From Micropterix aruncella (taxonomy: Eukaryota > Arthropoda > Insecta > Lepidoptera > Micropterigidae), in the NCBI GenBank assembly GCA_944548615.1, contig OX155951.1, positions 18,696,789 through 18,760,788 of the forward strand: a DNA stretch of 64,000 nucleotides. Reading direction: 5' to 3'. Under the pieces are notes generated by a model. It searched no databases. It saw only the letters and a list, made by a program, of their open reading frames with translations, and was not told the DNA's origin. Position 1 is the first letter of the stretch. Every line of letters begins with the position of its first letter. Shown one piece after another: positions 13,736 through 25,091 of this stretch. The translations under genes and the position numbers were made by a program.

Positions 13736-14299
13736 TATTCCACCAATTTTCAAGCTGTTCGCAAATATTCAAGCGACGGCAGCCTAGTTTATGGCGGAAT
13801 GTTTATTATAAACCAAAAATAATATATCAAGGTGCGAGATAAACGCCGACAGACTTTCCCACAACTCTTGGCTTAGGTATGAGATAGTCCTATCTAAAAT
13901 AAGCCTAATTTGGTACTAAAACAGCTTCTTGAACTTTAAACTGTTCCCAATGCCGGCACATTCAATTAAGAACCTAGAAGATAATTCATTCAAGGTCGCT
14001 CCCAAGAAGAAGCTAACTAAAAAGGAAGCTTTTAACTTTGACGACGAAAATAATTAAAGGTGACCTAATTTATTACTTTGAAATGATTTCCATTTGACAT
14101 TTTCGTTTTATTTTTATTATGATTATTTTGAAAACTCAATTGTATTGTTTACATTGTTTAATTTTATTGACTACTAACTGGATAACACTCAGCGTTGCTC
14201 GGTTTCCATCCCCTACCCCGCCTTGTTCACATCGTCGCCCTCTCCCCCTCCCCACGCCACCCCCACCAAGATTGTATATATAATATAAAAATAAAAGAT

Positions 14300-14490
14300 T
14301 ACAAATAAGATAACAACGAATTTACCGCTAGAAGTTTTTAACATCCGACGTTTCGGCGATTTTGCAATCGCCGTTGTCCAGGGTAGACTAAAGTGCTGCC
14401 AATCGTCATCTGCGGGTAGGCGACAAACTGCTGCTGTTACTACGTAGATTATAAATTAAGAGCAGCAAATTCGTTTTTATCTTATTTATA
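14300..14490 (-). mobile_element. Penelope-type hammerhead-like repeat with inverted ends, copy B
   Basis: A 191-bp unit. Its ends, 14300-14329 and 14461-14490, are inverted copies of each other (26 of 30 bases). The left end continues into ACCGCTAGAAG and the GACGTTTC box at 14347. On the minus strand it reads TACCC, TGGACAAC, stem GGCGAT-TGCAAA-ATCGCC with six perfect pairs, GAAACGTC, then GGATG. This is a hammerhead-like fold in a short non-autonomous unit; no protein is encoded. Confidence 0.8.
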
Positions 14491-15183
14491 ATGTCAAACA
14501 ACTGCGATAGTCTTCGATATCAAAAATATAATATATGTAATACATATATTGATTTTATTTTTATTAATAAGTTTACTCGCAATGTATATTTTGGACCCAG
14601 CATTATTATACCCGTAGGGAATTTCTATACAACATTTCTTTTAAAAACTTTATGTTGAAAAGTACATACTGTTTAAATCCTATAGTGACATGACTCTATG
14701 ACTTGTATATGTATACATTAATTTGAGACAAATAAATTTGTTTAGCATTAAATTCTTGTAGCCAAATGAAGTATTCTTCGGTCCTTGGAAAAGGGCGCGG
14801 AAACTGAAACAATTCTGATATTATTACTCCAGGCGAGGCTTGTCATTTCCGGCATCGGTAGTCTCAGGGGCGCTGTTCGCGCCAGATATGACTTGGATTT
14901 TATTTCCTTCAATTTGGCCCGGACATTGCAGAATTGCGGGGGCCATAGGCCAAGAGGCAGCAACGAAAAAGTGCAAGAGTCTTGTAAAAGCTGATACTTT
15001 CAGACAGTATTTTGGCCATAGAAGTAACCAGTCTGACCATTTGTTTTGAGTTCTGTATTGCATCCACTGTCTACTGATGAATTTACAGCTTCTCCAAAAC
15101 ACTTTGCGGGTAGAATTTAAAATTACACCTTCTTAGTACGCCAGCGCCAGATGTCCCGGAATCTGGCCTGTTGACTCTACCCT
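14491..15183. other. intron; left arm of a diverged inverted repeat
   Basis: Bases about 14966-15013 hold AAGTGCAAGAGTCTTGTAAA then AGCTGATACTTTCAGA. The same blocks occur inverted at 15887-15940, flanking copy 2 of the retroposon-like family. No gene is recognised. Confidence 0.6.
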
Positions 15184-15878
15184 GGCATTCATGGTCATAT
15201 AGAGTTGTCAACTACAACGGGCGAACCCGTCACCTCAGGAAGTTTTAAAGATTAGTCGTTCTCTCTCCCGTGAAGTGAACGCAGAAGACTTGGACAAAAC
15301 AATCCACCGTCAAGCTCCGCCAGATGCCCGTAAGAGGCCAACGCCTCAACCGCGAGATAGCCAGGAGTGTTACCCAGCGAGCTTACTCTCACGCCTTTGC
15401 TTCCAATTGCGACCAGATTACTCCGGTCTCTCGGTTGGTTACTAGTTCAAGGTCTCTTGCGCGGTCCTCTCCCTTAGGTACGAAGCGGTGAAAACCGAAT
15501 CTATAGCGGACCACGGCATCCTTTGCCAGGCTGTTCACCCAGGATCGGGTTGCCGATGGTCGTTTCAAGAGCAGTCGCCGTAAGGTCCGCAACCACTTCC
15601 GCTCTATAGGAAACAGAACTGCTTCCAGACTCCCCCGACTGTTAGTCAGAGTGCACAGTCGATTGGCTTACGCTGAACGGTGCGCAGACCGTCCAGGCGC
15701 GCCAGAAGGTTGATTCCTAGAGGAAACTAGCCCTAAGGCCAGAGTCCTACCCGGGCTCGCAATTCATGCGTGGAGGCCGCCGGATGGGTATTGACCCGTG
15801 AGTGTGACCAACCCTGAACAGAATGGGTCTTCGTGGCCAACTCAGCAATGGCCCATTAGATCCCGGCATTCATAGTCA
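15184..15878 (+). mobile_element. unnamed non-coding retroposon-like family, copy 2 (subfamily B)
   Basis: The body is 15198-15864, starting TATAGAGTTGTCAACTACAA and ending GGCCCATTAGATCCC. It is flanked by GGCATTCATGGTCA (15184-15197) and GGCATTCATAGTCA (15865-15878), a 14-bp target duplication with 13 matches. Its end points agree with copy 4, an independent insertion, so the element limits are well defined. There is no protein, no poly-A tail and no clear terminal inverted repeat. Confidence 0.88.
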
Positions 15879-15886
15879 AAATATTG

Positions 15887-16890
15887 CCTGATCTGAAAGT
15901 ATCAGCTTTTACAAAAGTCTTGCACTTTTTTGTCGCTGGCTCCCTGACTACCAGAGGGAGGTCGCCGAGACAGGTCATGACGTTGGGACTATCCCCTGCC
16001 TGCCTACAGATTTTCCGAGACTCTTCTAGAATATGAGATGCGTGGTTTTCCATGTAGAAAAGCCTTATTGCGAAATATATGCATGTATTAAATAACCTCC
16101 CCGCCACTGGGTCGCAATATTCCTTGATTATTCGCATCCAACAGAAGAGAATGTTCAAACGCTGAAAGAAAAACATCCTCCCACGTATTCACAAAATTAT
16201 CTCTCGCGCAAAATCCTCTCATACATTAGTTTCTTTGAGACTCAAATAAATACGGGAGAGGTTCGACATAAAACATTCCCTCTCTGGGTTGTTGAATTTA
16301 ATCCTTTCCCATGGTTTAAAGCAAACAGACAGGAAATGTAAATTTCATCACCTGGTGCTTCGTTATTTATATTGAAATATCCGTTTAACGGTCGGCGCCG
16401 TGTAAACCCGAAACACATCCTTTTGTAGTATAGGTATCCTTAGGATAAGTATGATAGAAAATATTACGAATTATTTAACGATCTTTAAATTATATAAGGA
16501 TAGGTAGATACAATTCTATAGAATTCCCACTCATTTAACACTATACTGTATCTATAAAGTAACCTATTTCATCTTAAAGTCAATAAGCCTAAGAACGTTT
16601 CAAAAAATATAAAATATTAAAATTGAGAGTTTTATTTTTTTTATGATGAACGTTTTTCGCTGTTTTTTTTTTGCTCAATTTTGCAGATAGACTAATTAAG
16701 TATAAAATGATTGAAACTCTTTCAGAGCGTTCATCAACTTACTAATATAGAAATCAAAACGAATTGGGACAAAATAGTAATGTAAAAAAATATATATTTT
16801 TAAATTATTGTATATGTTATTTTGCGATACATTAAAATGTAATATGTTTTATTTCTATAATTCTTTGTATTCGTTACTAGTAAAATGCTA
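15887..16890. other. intron; right arm of inverted repeat, then AT-rich intron
   Basis: A minus-strand 106-codon frame (15856-16176) crosses the inverted arm and reads ATKKCKTFVKADTFR, close to ATKKCKSLVKADTFR encoded by the left arm. This points to a dispersed repeat rather than a gene. The rest is featureless. Confidence 0.4.
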
Positions 16891-17352
16891 AATTATTATG
16901 TTTATATCCTTATATTTACTGATTTGACTATTTTACTATAAATAAATATTTTATTTCGATTTGACTTTATTCGCTGACATTTTAATTTCCCACTCCTACT
17001 TTTAAGTATTTAGTTTCTTCAATATATTTTTAATTTTATTATTTTATTTTTAATTATTATGTTTATATACTTATATTTACTGATTTGACTATTTTACTAT
17101 AAATAAATATTTTATTTCGATTTGACTTTATTCGCTGACATTTTAATTTCCCACTCCTACTTTTAAGTATTTAGTTTCTTCAATATATTTTTTATTTTAT
17201 TATTTTATTTTTAATTATTATGTTTATATCCTTATATTTACTGATTTGACTATTTTACTATAAATAAATATTTTATTTCGATTTGACTTTATTCGCTGAC
17301 ATTTTAATTTCCCACTCCTTTTTTAAGTATTTAGTTTCTTCAATATATTTTT
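16891..17352. repeat. 161-bp tandem repeat, about 2.9 copies
   Basis: Units start at 16891, 17052 and 17213 with AATTATTATGTTTATATMCT and contain TCGATTTGACTTTATTCGCT and TTTTAATTTCCCACTCC. They are nearly identical over their full length; the third stops near 17352. The regular 161-base spacing and low divergence suggest recent duplication or a satellite-like seed. Confidence 0.95.
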
Positions 17353-18459
17353 TGCATTTTTTCTTTTGTTCATAAATAATTTAATAACATTTTAGTTTTT
17401 CATTATAATAATAGTAAATTCATTGAAGGCATGAAAATGATAATATATGTCATTTTTATAAATACAGTATTAAGAAAGCACATACAAAATACATGTTTTT
17501 TATCTTAGAAGGTCTCGGCGTAGTTAGGTGACATTGCCACTGAACTATTAAATGAATTTATTTTCTGGTATTGACTCAATGTTAAAAATATTTTTGTGCA
17601 TAGTACCTAAGTTCTAAAATTGTATTCTCACATAATATTTACATTACTACAAAAAAATACACTCTTTTTATCTATGGTTCTCCACGCGTTAGTCATAAGA
17701 TATAATAGATTATTAAATAAAACTTTATCCGCATGTAACTTCAGACCTTCTATCTAACTTCAGACTATCTAACTTCAGACCTTTGTCTACCTATTTGTAT
17801 AACATTTATAGTCGATATATTTGTAATTATTCCTTTTATATTAGTCGTGCTATACGTTGTTTCCGGTGTTATCTCAGGTGGCACTTAAGTCATTAGTTAT
17901 GTATCACTTGTTTCGTCTTGTTTTGGTGCAATTTTTCTGTTAAAAAGTTTTAAGAACATAGGAATTTGTTTATTCGTTATCGCCGCCTAAAGAAACACCC
18001 TGAGTGGTAAAATTGGCACTTGGTTAGAGCTGCCATCCGTCCCTATATATCGAGACTGTCACCGTTATTGAGTTCTATGTCCCGACGTTCCGACAAACAC
18101 TAAATGTCTCGTTACCGCGCTAATCGTACAATGGATGAATGAATGTTAAGTGGTCTGTCTCATTTAATATATATTATTATGAAGTATTCGATTGGATGAT
18201 GCTACTTAAAATCCCAGAATGGGCAAAGATAGAAATCTGTTTTATGACTTCTAAGTTAAAATGGTGTGTAGATTTTGGGCGACCGACAATATACGTATCT
18301 GAAAAGCTTCTTGTACGTGCATCTGAAGAGTGGAAGTCGAAGAAGTGTGTAGAAGTGAGATGGATTTACTTTTATAATAAAACCGAAAATCCATAATGAA
18401 AATTCCTAATGCTAAAACTATGCCAATATTCCACTAATGTGCCACTAAAACTATGCCAA

Positions 18460-18650
18460 TATTTGTTTGAAATTTCAGCCCACAATGCTTCAGTAGAAAG
18501 GCTGTTTTTTAATGTCGGCTCGGTGGGCTCATGAAAGAAATTCTGTGCAACCAAAAACTGTGGAGTTAATATTACAGTGTCAGACGAACTATAATATGAC
18601 TTGCACGCTTGACCTGAGTTTAATAATTATGTGAAAGAGAATTCTTCATT
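18460..18650 (+). pseudogene. hAT transposase C-terminal dimerisation relic
   Basis: The reading starts EISAHNASVERLFFNVGSV, shifts one base near 18523, and continues WAHERNSVQPKTVELILQCQ then TNYNMTC. NASVERLFS...W..ERN...TVE is the hAT C-terminal signature. One frameshift and missing upstream parts make it a relic. Confidence 0.85.
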
Positions 18651-18670
18651 GCTTAAAAAATTATATTGCA

Positions 18671-18710
18671 CCTCAGACGAGATTGGAAAGTTTCCGGAAT
18701 GGGCAAGAAA
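18671..18710 (+). mobile_element. mariner terminal inverted repeat fragment
   Basis: GATTGGAAAGTTTCCGGAAT and GGGCAAGAAA match, in inverse sense, the end of the mariner at 20345-20400 (TTTCTTGCCCATTTCGGACA-type). It is either the 5' end of that mariner, displaced by inserted sequence, or a separate solo end. Confidence 0.7.
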
Positions 18711-19083
18711 GACAACCAGGCGCGCCCATCGCAAAATGGTTGTAATTGTTGGCTATACCAACTTATTTTAGGAAAGCTTTCAAATTTTCAAACAGATGCG
18801 TTGCACAGTTCTCGTTTACCAGGCAGTTTGGTGAAGCAAGTCAGACACTTGTGCAAAAATGGAAAAATCTAATTTCCTGCAGTGGTTAAAATTTTTCGGA
18901 TGGATGGCAAAACGGCGGCGGAGATTTATATAAGTAATGCAAATATTAAAAATAACAGTAAACAATTTCAGCGTAGGAATTATGCATAGAAATACTAGAA
19001 GGAATTATGCATACAAAATTGAATCAAAAGCAGAAAAAAGAATACATTGCATAGTCTAGTGGCAACGTCACCTAACTAGGCTG

Positions 19084-19439
19084 GGATCTGTTCTAAGGTA
19101 ATCATTTATTTTTTAATGTGCTTGCACAAATACCGTGTTTATAAAAATGGCATATATTCCATGTATGCACAAAATAATGGAATTGCAAAACAATATTAAA
19201 AATGACTAAATACTTAAATTAAAAAATTAAATTAAAATTAGAAGAGGAAAATTAAAATGACATCAAATAAATTTAAATCAGAAAAAAAAACAAAAAAAAC
19301 AGAACAATTTAAAATAGTAAAAATTAGAATAAGAATTTAAACAAAGTAGTCCTGCATTTTATTTCTTTATTTATTTAGATAAAGGAAATATTTTTGCAGA
19401 AAGTTCATGGCACCTCCACGCCTTCATTTTTTACTATCA
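19084..19439. other. AT-rich spacer between hAT relic and mariner
   Basis: A-rich sequence, nothing recognised. Confidence 0.5.
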
Positions 19440-20332
19440 GTTTCTGGGTGAGCGAGTACAAACGTGGCCGTACGAGCATTTAGGATGATCCAGGTAGTGG
19501 ACGTCCAAAAACGGCCATAAATGAGGAAATGGTCGACAAAGTGCATTATCTCGTGTTAGCCGATCGTCGAGTAAAGTTGCGCGAAATAGTAGAGGCCACG
19601 GGCATCTCATGTGAACGTGTGAAAAATATCGTGCAAGAACATTTGGGTATGAGTAAGCTGTCGGCGCGATGAATGCCGCTTTTGCTGACTGTGGACAACA
19701 AGCGAAATCGTGTGACCACTTCGAAGGATTGTTTGGTCATGTTGGAGCGTAATCCAGTGTTTTCGCCGATTCGTGACCGTGGACGAAATATGTGTCCACC
19801 ACTACACACCAGAGACCACGCAGCATTCGAAACAGTGAACTTCTCCAGGCGAATCTGCTCCGTAGAAGGCAAAGACGGTCCCATCATTCGGATGGCCACC
19901 GTTTTTCGGGATTCGCAAGGTGTGATTCCACATCGACTTTTTGCTGACGGGAAAAATGATCACAGGTCAATTCTAAACGGCGTATTAAAGGAGAAACTGC
20001 CTCGTTTGCAGCGTAAAAAAGTTCTCTTCTACCACGACAAAGCTCCGACCCATTCATCCCGAATCTCCAAGGCCAAATTGGTTGAACTGGGCTACGAGGT
20101 GTTTCCGCATCCCTCGTACTCTCCAAACCTGGCCCCGTGCGACTTCTTTTTGTTCCTAAACATGAAGACTTGGCTCGGGAGCAAGCGCTTCACGTCCAAT
20201 GAGGAGGTCATCGCTGCCACGAATGCCTATTTTGCAGAGTTCTCGGAATCGTATCATTCCGAGGGATTAAAAAAAGTTAGAGTACAGCTAGGCAAAGTGT
20301 ATTGCCCTGGAAGGGGACATTTTGAAAAATAA
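19440..20332 (+). pseudogene. mariner transposase relic (DD34D)
   Basis: Plus strand: the HTH half reads DDPGSGRPKTAINEEMVDKV, RRVKLREIVEATGISCERV and EHLGMSKLSAR with stops at 19480 and 19670 (TGG to TGA). A 219-codon frame (19673-20332) follows. It has FYHDKAPTHSS and NLAPCDFFLF with exactly 34 residues between the two aspartates, then WLGSKRFTSNEEVIAA. The first catalytic aspartate (VTVDE, near 19780) is readable only in another frame; paired indels shift about 120 bases out of frame without closing the frame. A second short out-of-frame block lies near 19930-19975. The protein would be inactive. Confidence 0.93.
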
Positions 20333-20344
20333 AAATAAAAACCT

Positions 20345-20400
20345 GTTCAATTACTGCGTTTTCTTGCCCATTTCGGACACTTTTCAATCTACCCTCGTAT
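20345..20400 (+). mobile_element. mariner 3' terminal inverted repeat
   Basis: Reverse complement begins TACGAGGGTAGATTGAAAAG, a standard mariner end, followed by TA-rich flank. It closes the mariner whose transposase ends at 20332. Confidence 0.85.
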
Positions 20401-20540
20401 ATTACGCCAAGTACCTCTTCCGCTATAACTATGTACGTTAAATGTTTATCTATCGAAATAAATCAATAAATATTTGTCTTGTAATTAAATTGCTTATTTT
20501 TTAATCCCTGTTCCAGAAAATACGATGAGCGTCTTAATTA

Positions 20541-21105
20541 CATTAAGATGTCAATTTTAACTTGGCATAAAGGTTTTAATACATACATACATAATTAGAA
20601 GCTTCAAGGTTCAAATAGACTAATAGATAATATTCTAATTTTTCCGTCCTTTTTCTGTGATGTGATCAGCCTGTATAAAAATGCGATACATGGCAATAAT
20701 AACGTAGTGTTCTCATTGTTATCATTGGCTAAATAATAGGTTTTTATAATCAATCAGTATAATTCATTATCAATGTGAGGCAATGTAAATTGTATGTTTT
20801 ATATATTGTATAATGTATTTTATATATACTATATTTTATATATTGTATAATGTATATTTTATATATGTTTATAGTATATTTTACCTAATAATATCAATAG
20901 ATAGCCAAATAAATTGGTATTAGTTTCGCCGACCAGCGCTATCAGTGCCACTTGCATGTCGCCGGTGCAAAGTTGCCAAAACGTACTATGGAATTGAGTA
21001 ATCTAATACCCTATATAAACAATAATTTTAGATGTACATGGCAATAGACAATTTGTTGTTTTTTGCTATTTTTTAATATTATCGACATTAAGACCCAAGC
21101 AAAAT
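20541..21105. repeat. diverged direct repeat D, copy 1
   Basis: It matches 21787-22235 block by block: ATACATACATACATAATTAG, ATTGTTATCATTGG, TAATCAATCAGTATAATTCA, CGCTATCAGTGCCACTTGC, AAAACGTACTATGG. It carries an extra ATTTTATATATTGTATAATG-type simple repeat (20790-20890) absent in copy 2. No coding capacity. Confidence 0.9.
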
Positions 21106-21786
21106 ATGGCAGCCCTACACTTAGTGGACGTTTGGGCGAGACTCAAACTATGTACAATCTAGACTAAAAGCCTTTCAAGGACGCTGCTCAAAAGTAGATT
21201 AAATATTCAGACGGCGAACCTTTTACAGCTGAGGGACACTTTTTAAAATAATGAATCTGCGACGTCGGAACTTATGGGTAATATAATGTAATATGTAACG
21301 ATACGTATGAATATTTCTACTTTGTACTATGATCATCTACGAAATAATCATGAAAATCAAGATTTATAAGATTCAAAATGCTGTACTGCTGGATTGGGGA
21401 TACCTTATCGGTATGAATCTCACGTTGAAATGAGTTATTTTGCCTTGTAGGTGGTATAATTCCCCCCTGGATCGGGGTGCCTTTTTATAGTATAAATTTC
21501 TTGCTGAGATCTTGCATTTTTGCTTGGGAGTGCAGCAGGTATAGGTATTAGCATCGATTATATAGGTTATTATATTACTCGATGCAGTACTACGTTTTGG
21601 AAGCTAGGATTTTACTATGAAACGCAACGAGTAGACGGCACTCATAGTTCCAAACATTAATCAATCTTCGTTCACTAGTCTGATAGATGGCGTTCTAAAC
21701 ACGCATACACGGTATCACAAAATAAAATAATTATATAATATCAAATGACTTTTTGAATCATAACTCTTATTATTATAATATTATTT

Positions 21787-22235
21787 ACATTGAAATGTCA
21801 ATATTAATTTAACATAAAGGTTTCAATACATACATACATAATTAGGAGCTTCAATGTTCTAATAGACTAATAAATGACATTCTAATCTCTCCGTATTATT
21901 TCTATGATGTACTCAGTTTGTATAAAATGCGATAGATGGCACTAATAATGTAGTATTCTTATTGTTATCATTGGTTAAATAATGGGTTTTATAATCAATC
22001 AGTATAATTCATTATCTAAATCATTATAGATGGCAAAATAAATTGCTATTAGTTTATCCAGCCACCGCTATCAGCGCCACTTGCGTGTCGCCGACGCAAA
22101 AGAGTTGTCAAAACGTACTATGGCATGGAGGAATCTATTACCCCATATAATCAATAGTTTTAAGGGTACACAGCCAGATACCATTTGCTGTTTAAAATTA
22201 TTTTTTAATGTTATCAACATTTAGCGTCATCCTAT
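21787..22235. repeat. diverged direct repeat D, copy 2
   Basis: Second copy of the segment at 20541-21105, roughly 80 percent similar by eye, in the same orientation, separated by about 680 bases of unrelated sequence. Confidence 0.9.
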
Positions 22236-22930
22236 TAAAATATCTATAATATTTAATGAAGCGTACATCATCTTTCGAGTCTTTAAATATCCCATCATCT
22301 TCCATCTTTGACCGTGAACATTTTTATAAAAGATTTCACCCCTCTTATTTTGCTCTACCGAGATTGGCCTCAATCGGGGCAAAGAAAGTTGTTTTCCTCC
22401 TGGGATAAGTGCTCATTCCGGTCCCGCTCAACCTCTCCCTCAAAAGGATGGTCCCTAAAGAAACAGCGTGTCCTTAATTTAGCGAATGAAAGGACAAGGA
22501 ATTTCACGGGTGAGTGAATGGATGATTCGTTCCTTTCTGATTTTTTAAGATGAACAGAAAATCGTGATCTTTAAATCCGTCTTGTGATATGGCATTCAAT
22601 GAGTATTTTTAATGGCAAAAAGGGGAAGGCAACTTATTGGGGCATGCAAATAATTTACTTATCCGTACATATATAATTACACGACTTCCCAAGAAAAAAG
22701 GAGTGTAATGTTTTCAGGGTTCATCTATATGTATTTTCCGTTCTTTATTTTTCCATAACTTCTAAACTCTTTAACGAATTTAAAGTTGTGTGGTATTTTT
22801 AGAATCGGTATATTATCCCGAGTGTCATGGGGTACCTAAACTGTCCAGATATTAAGTAAGTATTTGTCTAAATGTCCAAATGTTAATCAATAACATAATA
22901 TGATTTCGGAGACTATCGCGGTTGTCTGAC
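22236..22930. other. intron; GC-balanced island at 22300-22530
   Basis: Bases 22300-22530 are more GC-balanced than the surroundings and show no repeat signature. A 69-codon frame there resembles nothing known. It could be conserved non-coding DNA. Confidence 0.35.
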
Positions 22931-23035
22931 GTTATAAATAAGATAAAAACGATTTTACCGTGTGAAGTTTGTAACAATCGATTTAGGCGTCGCCGCCGCT
23001 GTTGTCTACCCTAGACAACGGCGGCTGCAAGTTTT
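22931..23035. repeat. Penelope-type terminal repeat, copy C, folded back
   Basis: It starts with the shared TTATAAATAAGATAAAAACG and TGTGAAGTTTGTAACA. The hammerhead-like region is then folded on itself: GCCGCCGCTGTTGTCT (22992-23007) faces AGACAACGGCGGC across a CCT-type loop, giving a strong hairpin. The GTTTC box is mutated. Confidence 0.75.
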
Positions 23036-25091
23036 AATAACAGAAGAACAGTTAAAATCTTCTATATAAATTCCCTTTCTCTCCACATTGTCCTCATTTT
23101 TTAACCCTTGTGTCCTTATAGGCTTTAGTTTATTTTGGTGTGGCACATCCTGTACCCACAAAGAGTTAAATATATATTATTTTCTCTTTTTTTTGTATTT
23201 CTCAAACTTTTTATATTGGTTTAGTTAGCATCTACTCGCAAACAGTGTTTCACACAATAGTATAGGTTAGCCCTAGAATATTGTCTGCAGGTAGTAAGCT
23301 CGCTTTTTCTATCGGATCAAGCGTTTTATCTTTTTCTTCTTCTTTAATTAAAAAACATTAACTCGTAAGGTAATGTTTTCCGTGTTTACATGGTATCGAG
23401 CCTGAAAAATTAAATACAAAGTAAGGCGAAGCTCACTATAAGCGCGGGAATGTTTCCCCGTTGCCCCTTAAGCCAGTGCATGTAGCAAATCTTCGTGGAA
23501 ATTACACATCTACATTTATGGGTTGGAATCGCCAAGCTCGCCACCGCTTGTTGGAAAAGCGGACGGACGCCAGAGGACCAACGATTTAAGAAATAAAATG
23601 ACTTTCATTTCCAAGTAACTCGGACTAATTATCCGAAAAACGATTTAAATTACTACCAGTGGGATAGCTAGAGTAAGGTGTAAGGTAGTTCGCCCCGGGT
23701 AGTTCTTATTTGAGGGCGGCATTAAAAGTTAAACGAAATTAGCCTAATTTATTCCGGGAAAAACTTTGCAATTTGTATCTATGTAGTATAACATTTCGAG
23801 GTCCTTTTTTAGATAGATTAGATAGATAGTGATAAATAAAAAGATTTGAATAATATCTAATTTTTAATTTACGTAGTCAAACTCTAATGAAAATAATAAA
23901 ACCGATGTAATTTTAGAAAGAAGGAGGGGGAAAAAGGAGGGGATCGTAAAGGGGAGAAAGTTAATTAAGTGGGATCGTTATTGCTTTTTCAATAAAACTG
24001 TTTGAAATTTGAAAGCGTCCTAGCGCTTATATCATCAGAAAAATTTTGGTTCCATAAGCAGCTGTATAAGACGTGAAACAGTCAGTGGTGAGTTACCAAG
24101 AATGTTGTTCTGACTTGAACGGAATGGGATATCATGAATCCCTAAATAGTTAACTCTCTGCGAGTTTTCAATTAATTCCTAGATATTTAAATCTCGTCGT
24201 AGAGTGAGAGATGATGTGAGGTTATTAATCACTTTAAAATCAATACTAAAATGTGCATGTATTCGCGTACCCGGATCGAGGCCGCTGACGACAGCATCGA
24301 AATTCTGGTACGTGGTTTGATTTTCGGGGATTGACTATTCCGCAGCCACGTCAATGTACATAATAGCGTTACATCGGCGTAATCTAGGAATGGCAAGTAA
24401 TGGGCGGTCTGCTTACATATGCCGGGAGGGACATTTGCAACCGCCGAAGGCTGAGAAAGCCATCGAAAAGGCTTTTGCTCATTTTTATTTGATTTGTGCC
24501 TGCGTTGAAAGAGTATGGAAAATAAGTAATACCAAGCCCTTTCTTGATTTGTCCATTCTTGATTTGTAATCAACGCAAGTATCGTATGAAATATTCGAAC
24601 TAGAAGTAACTACCTATTACTATATACTCACTCTAATTTTATCTGAGTGGCCCTAAGAATCATTACATGTTTTACTTCTCCACGACTTTAAATCGTTTAA
24701 ACCAAATTAAATCCATTTTGAAGTTGTGTATTTACTTTTATTCCTAGTGAACCTAATAAATGCAAAAGGGAAAAAAGCTGAACATGAAATGAAAAGAATT
24801 GAACGTGTTTATATTTTACACGATAAATCTATAAATTTGCGTTTGTACAATGGTAGAAAATTCGGGAAAATACAGATTCGTGTTGCAGCTTTAAAATTAT
24901 TTGATTTCTATTTATATAGAAAATCTAAATTTACACTATTATTATAGGTAAAAAATCAAAGAAATTATGTCCCCACTTGCATGTCACGCTCGGGACAGAG
25001 TCATTTTGCCAGCGCTGCTATTTTGTGATCGTTTAGTTATCCGCATCTGGAAACTTACGCAGTAATCGCTCGGCGTACTGTGTGAGTCGTG
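23036..25091. other. intron, no gene supported
   Basis: Mixed AT-rich intron. Short frames at 24229-24573 (both strands) are not recognisable. GGGGGAAAAAGGAGGGGATC near 23930 is purine-rich only. Confidence 0.4.

Larger units (their letters stand above)
17516..19083 (+). mobile_element. hAT-type relic bounded by 32-bp inverted repeats
   Basis: The ends 17516-17547 and 19052-19083 are inverted copies (27 of 32 bases), sharing TAGTTAGGTGAC and TTGCCACT. Inside, the plus strand carries a hAT dimerisation domain relic (18460-18610). No convincing 8-bp target duplication is seen. A mariner end lies within it at 18671. The remainder is AT-rich with no long frame. Confidence 0.75.

Noticed and set aside
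17508..19091. 8-bp target duplication for the hAT relic
   Set aside because: GAAGGTCT and GGATCTGT do not match well enough; the ends have probably decayed.
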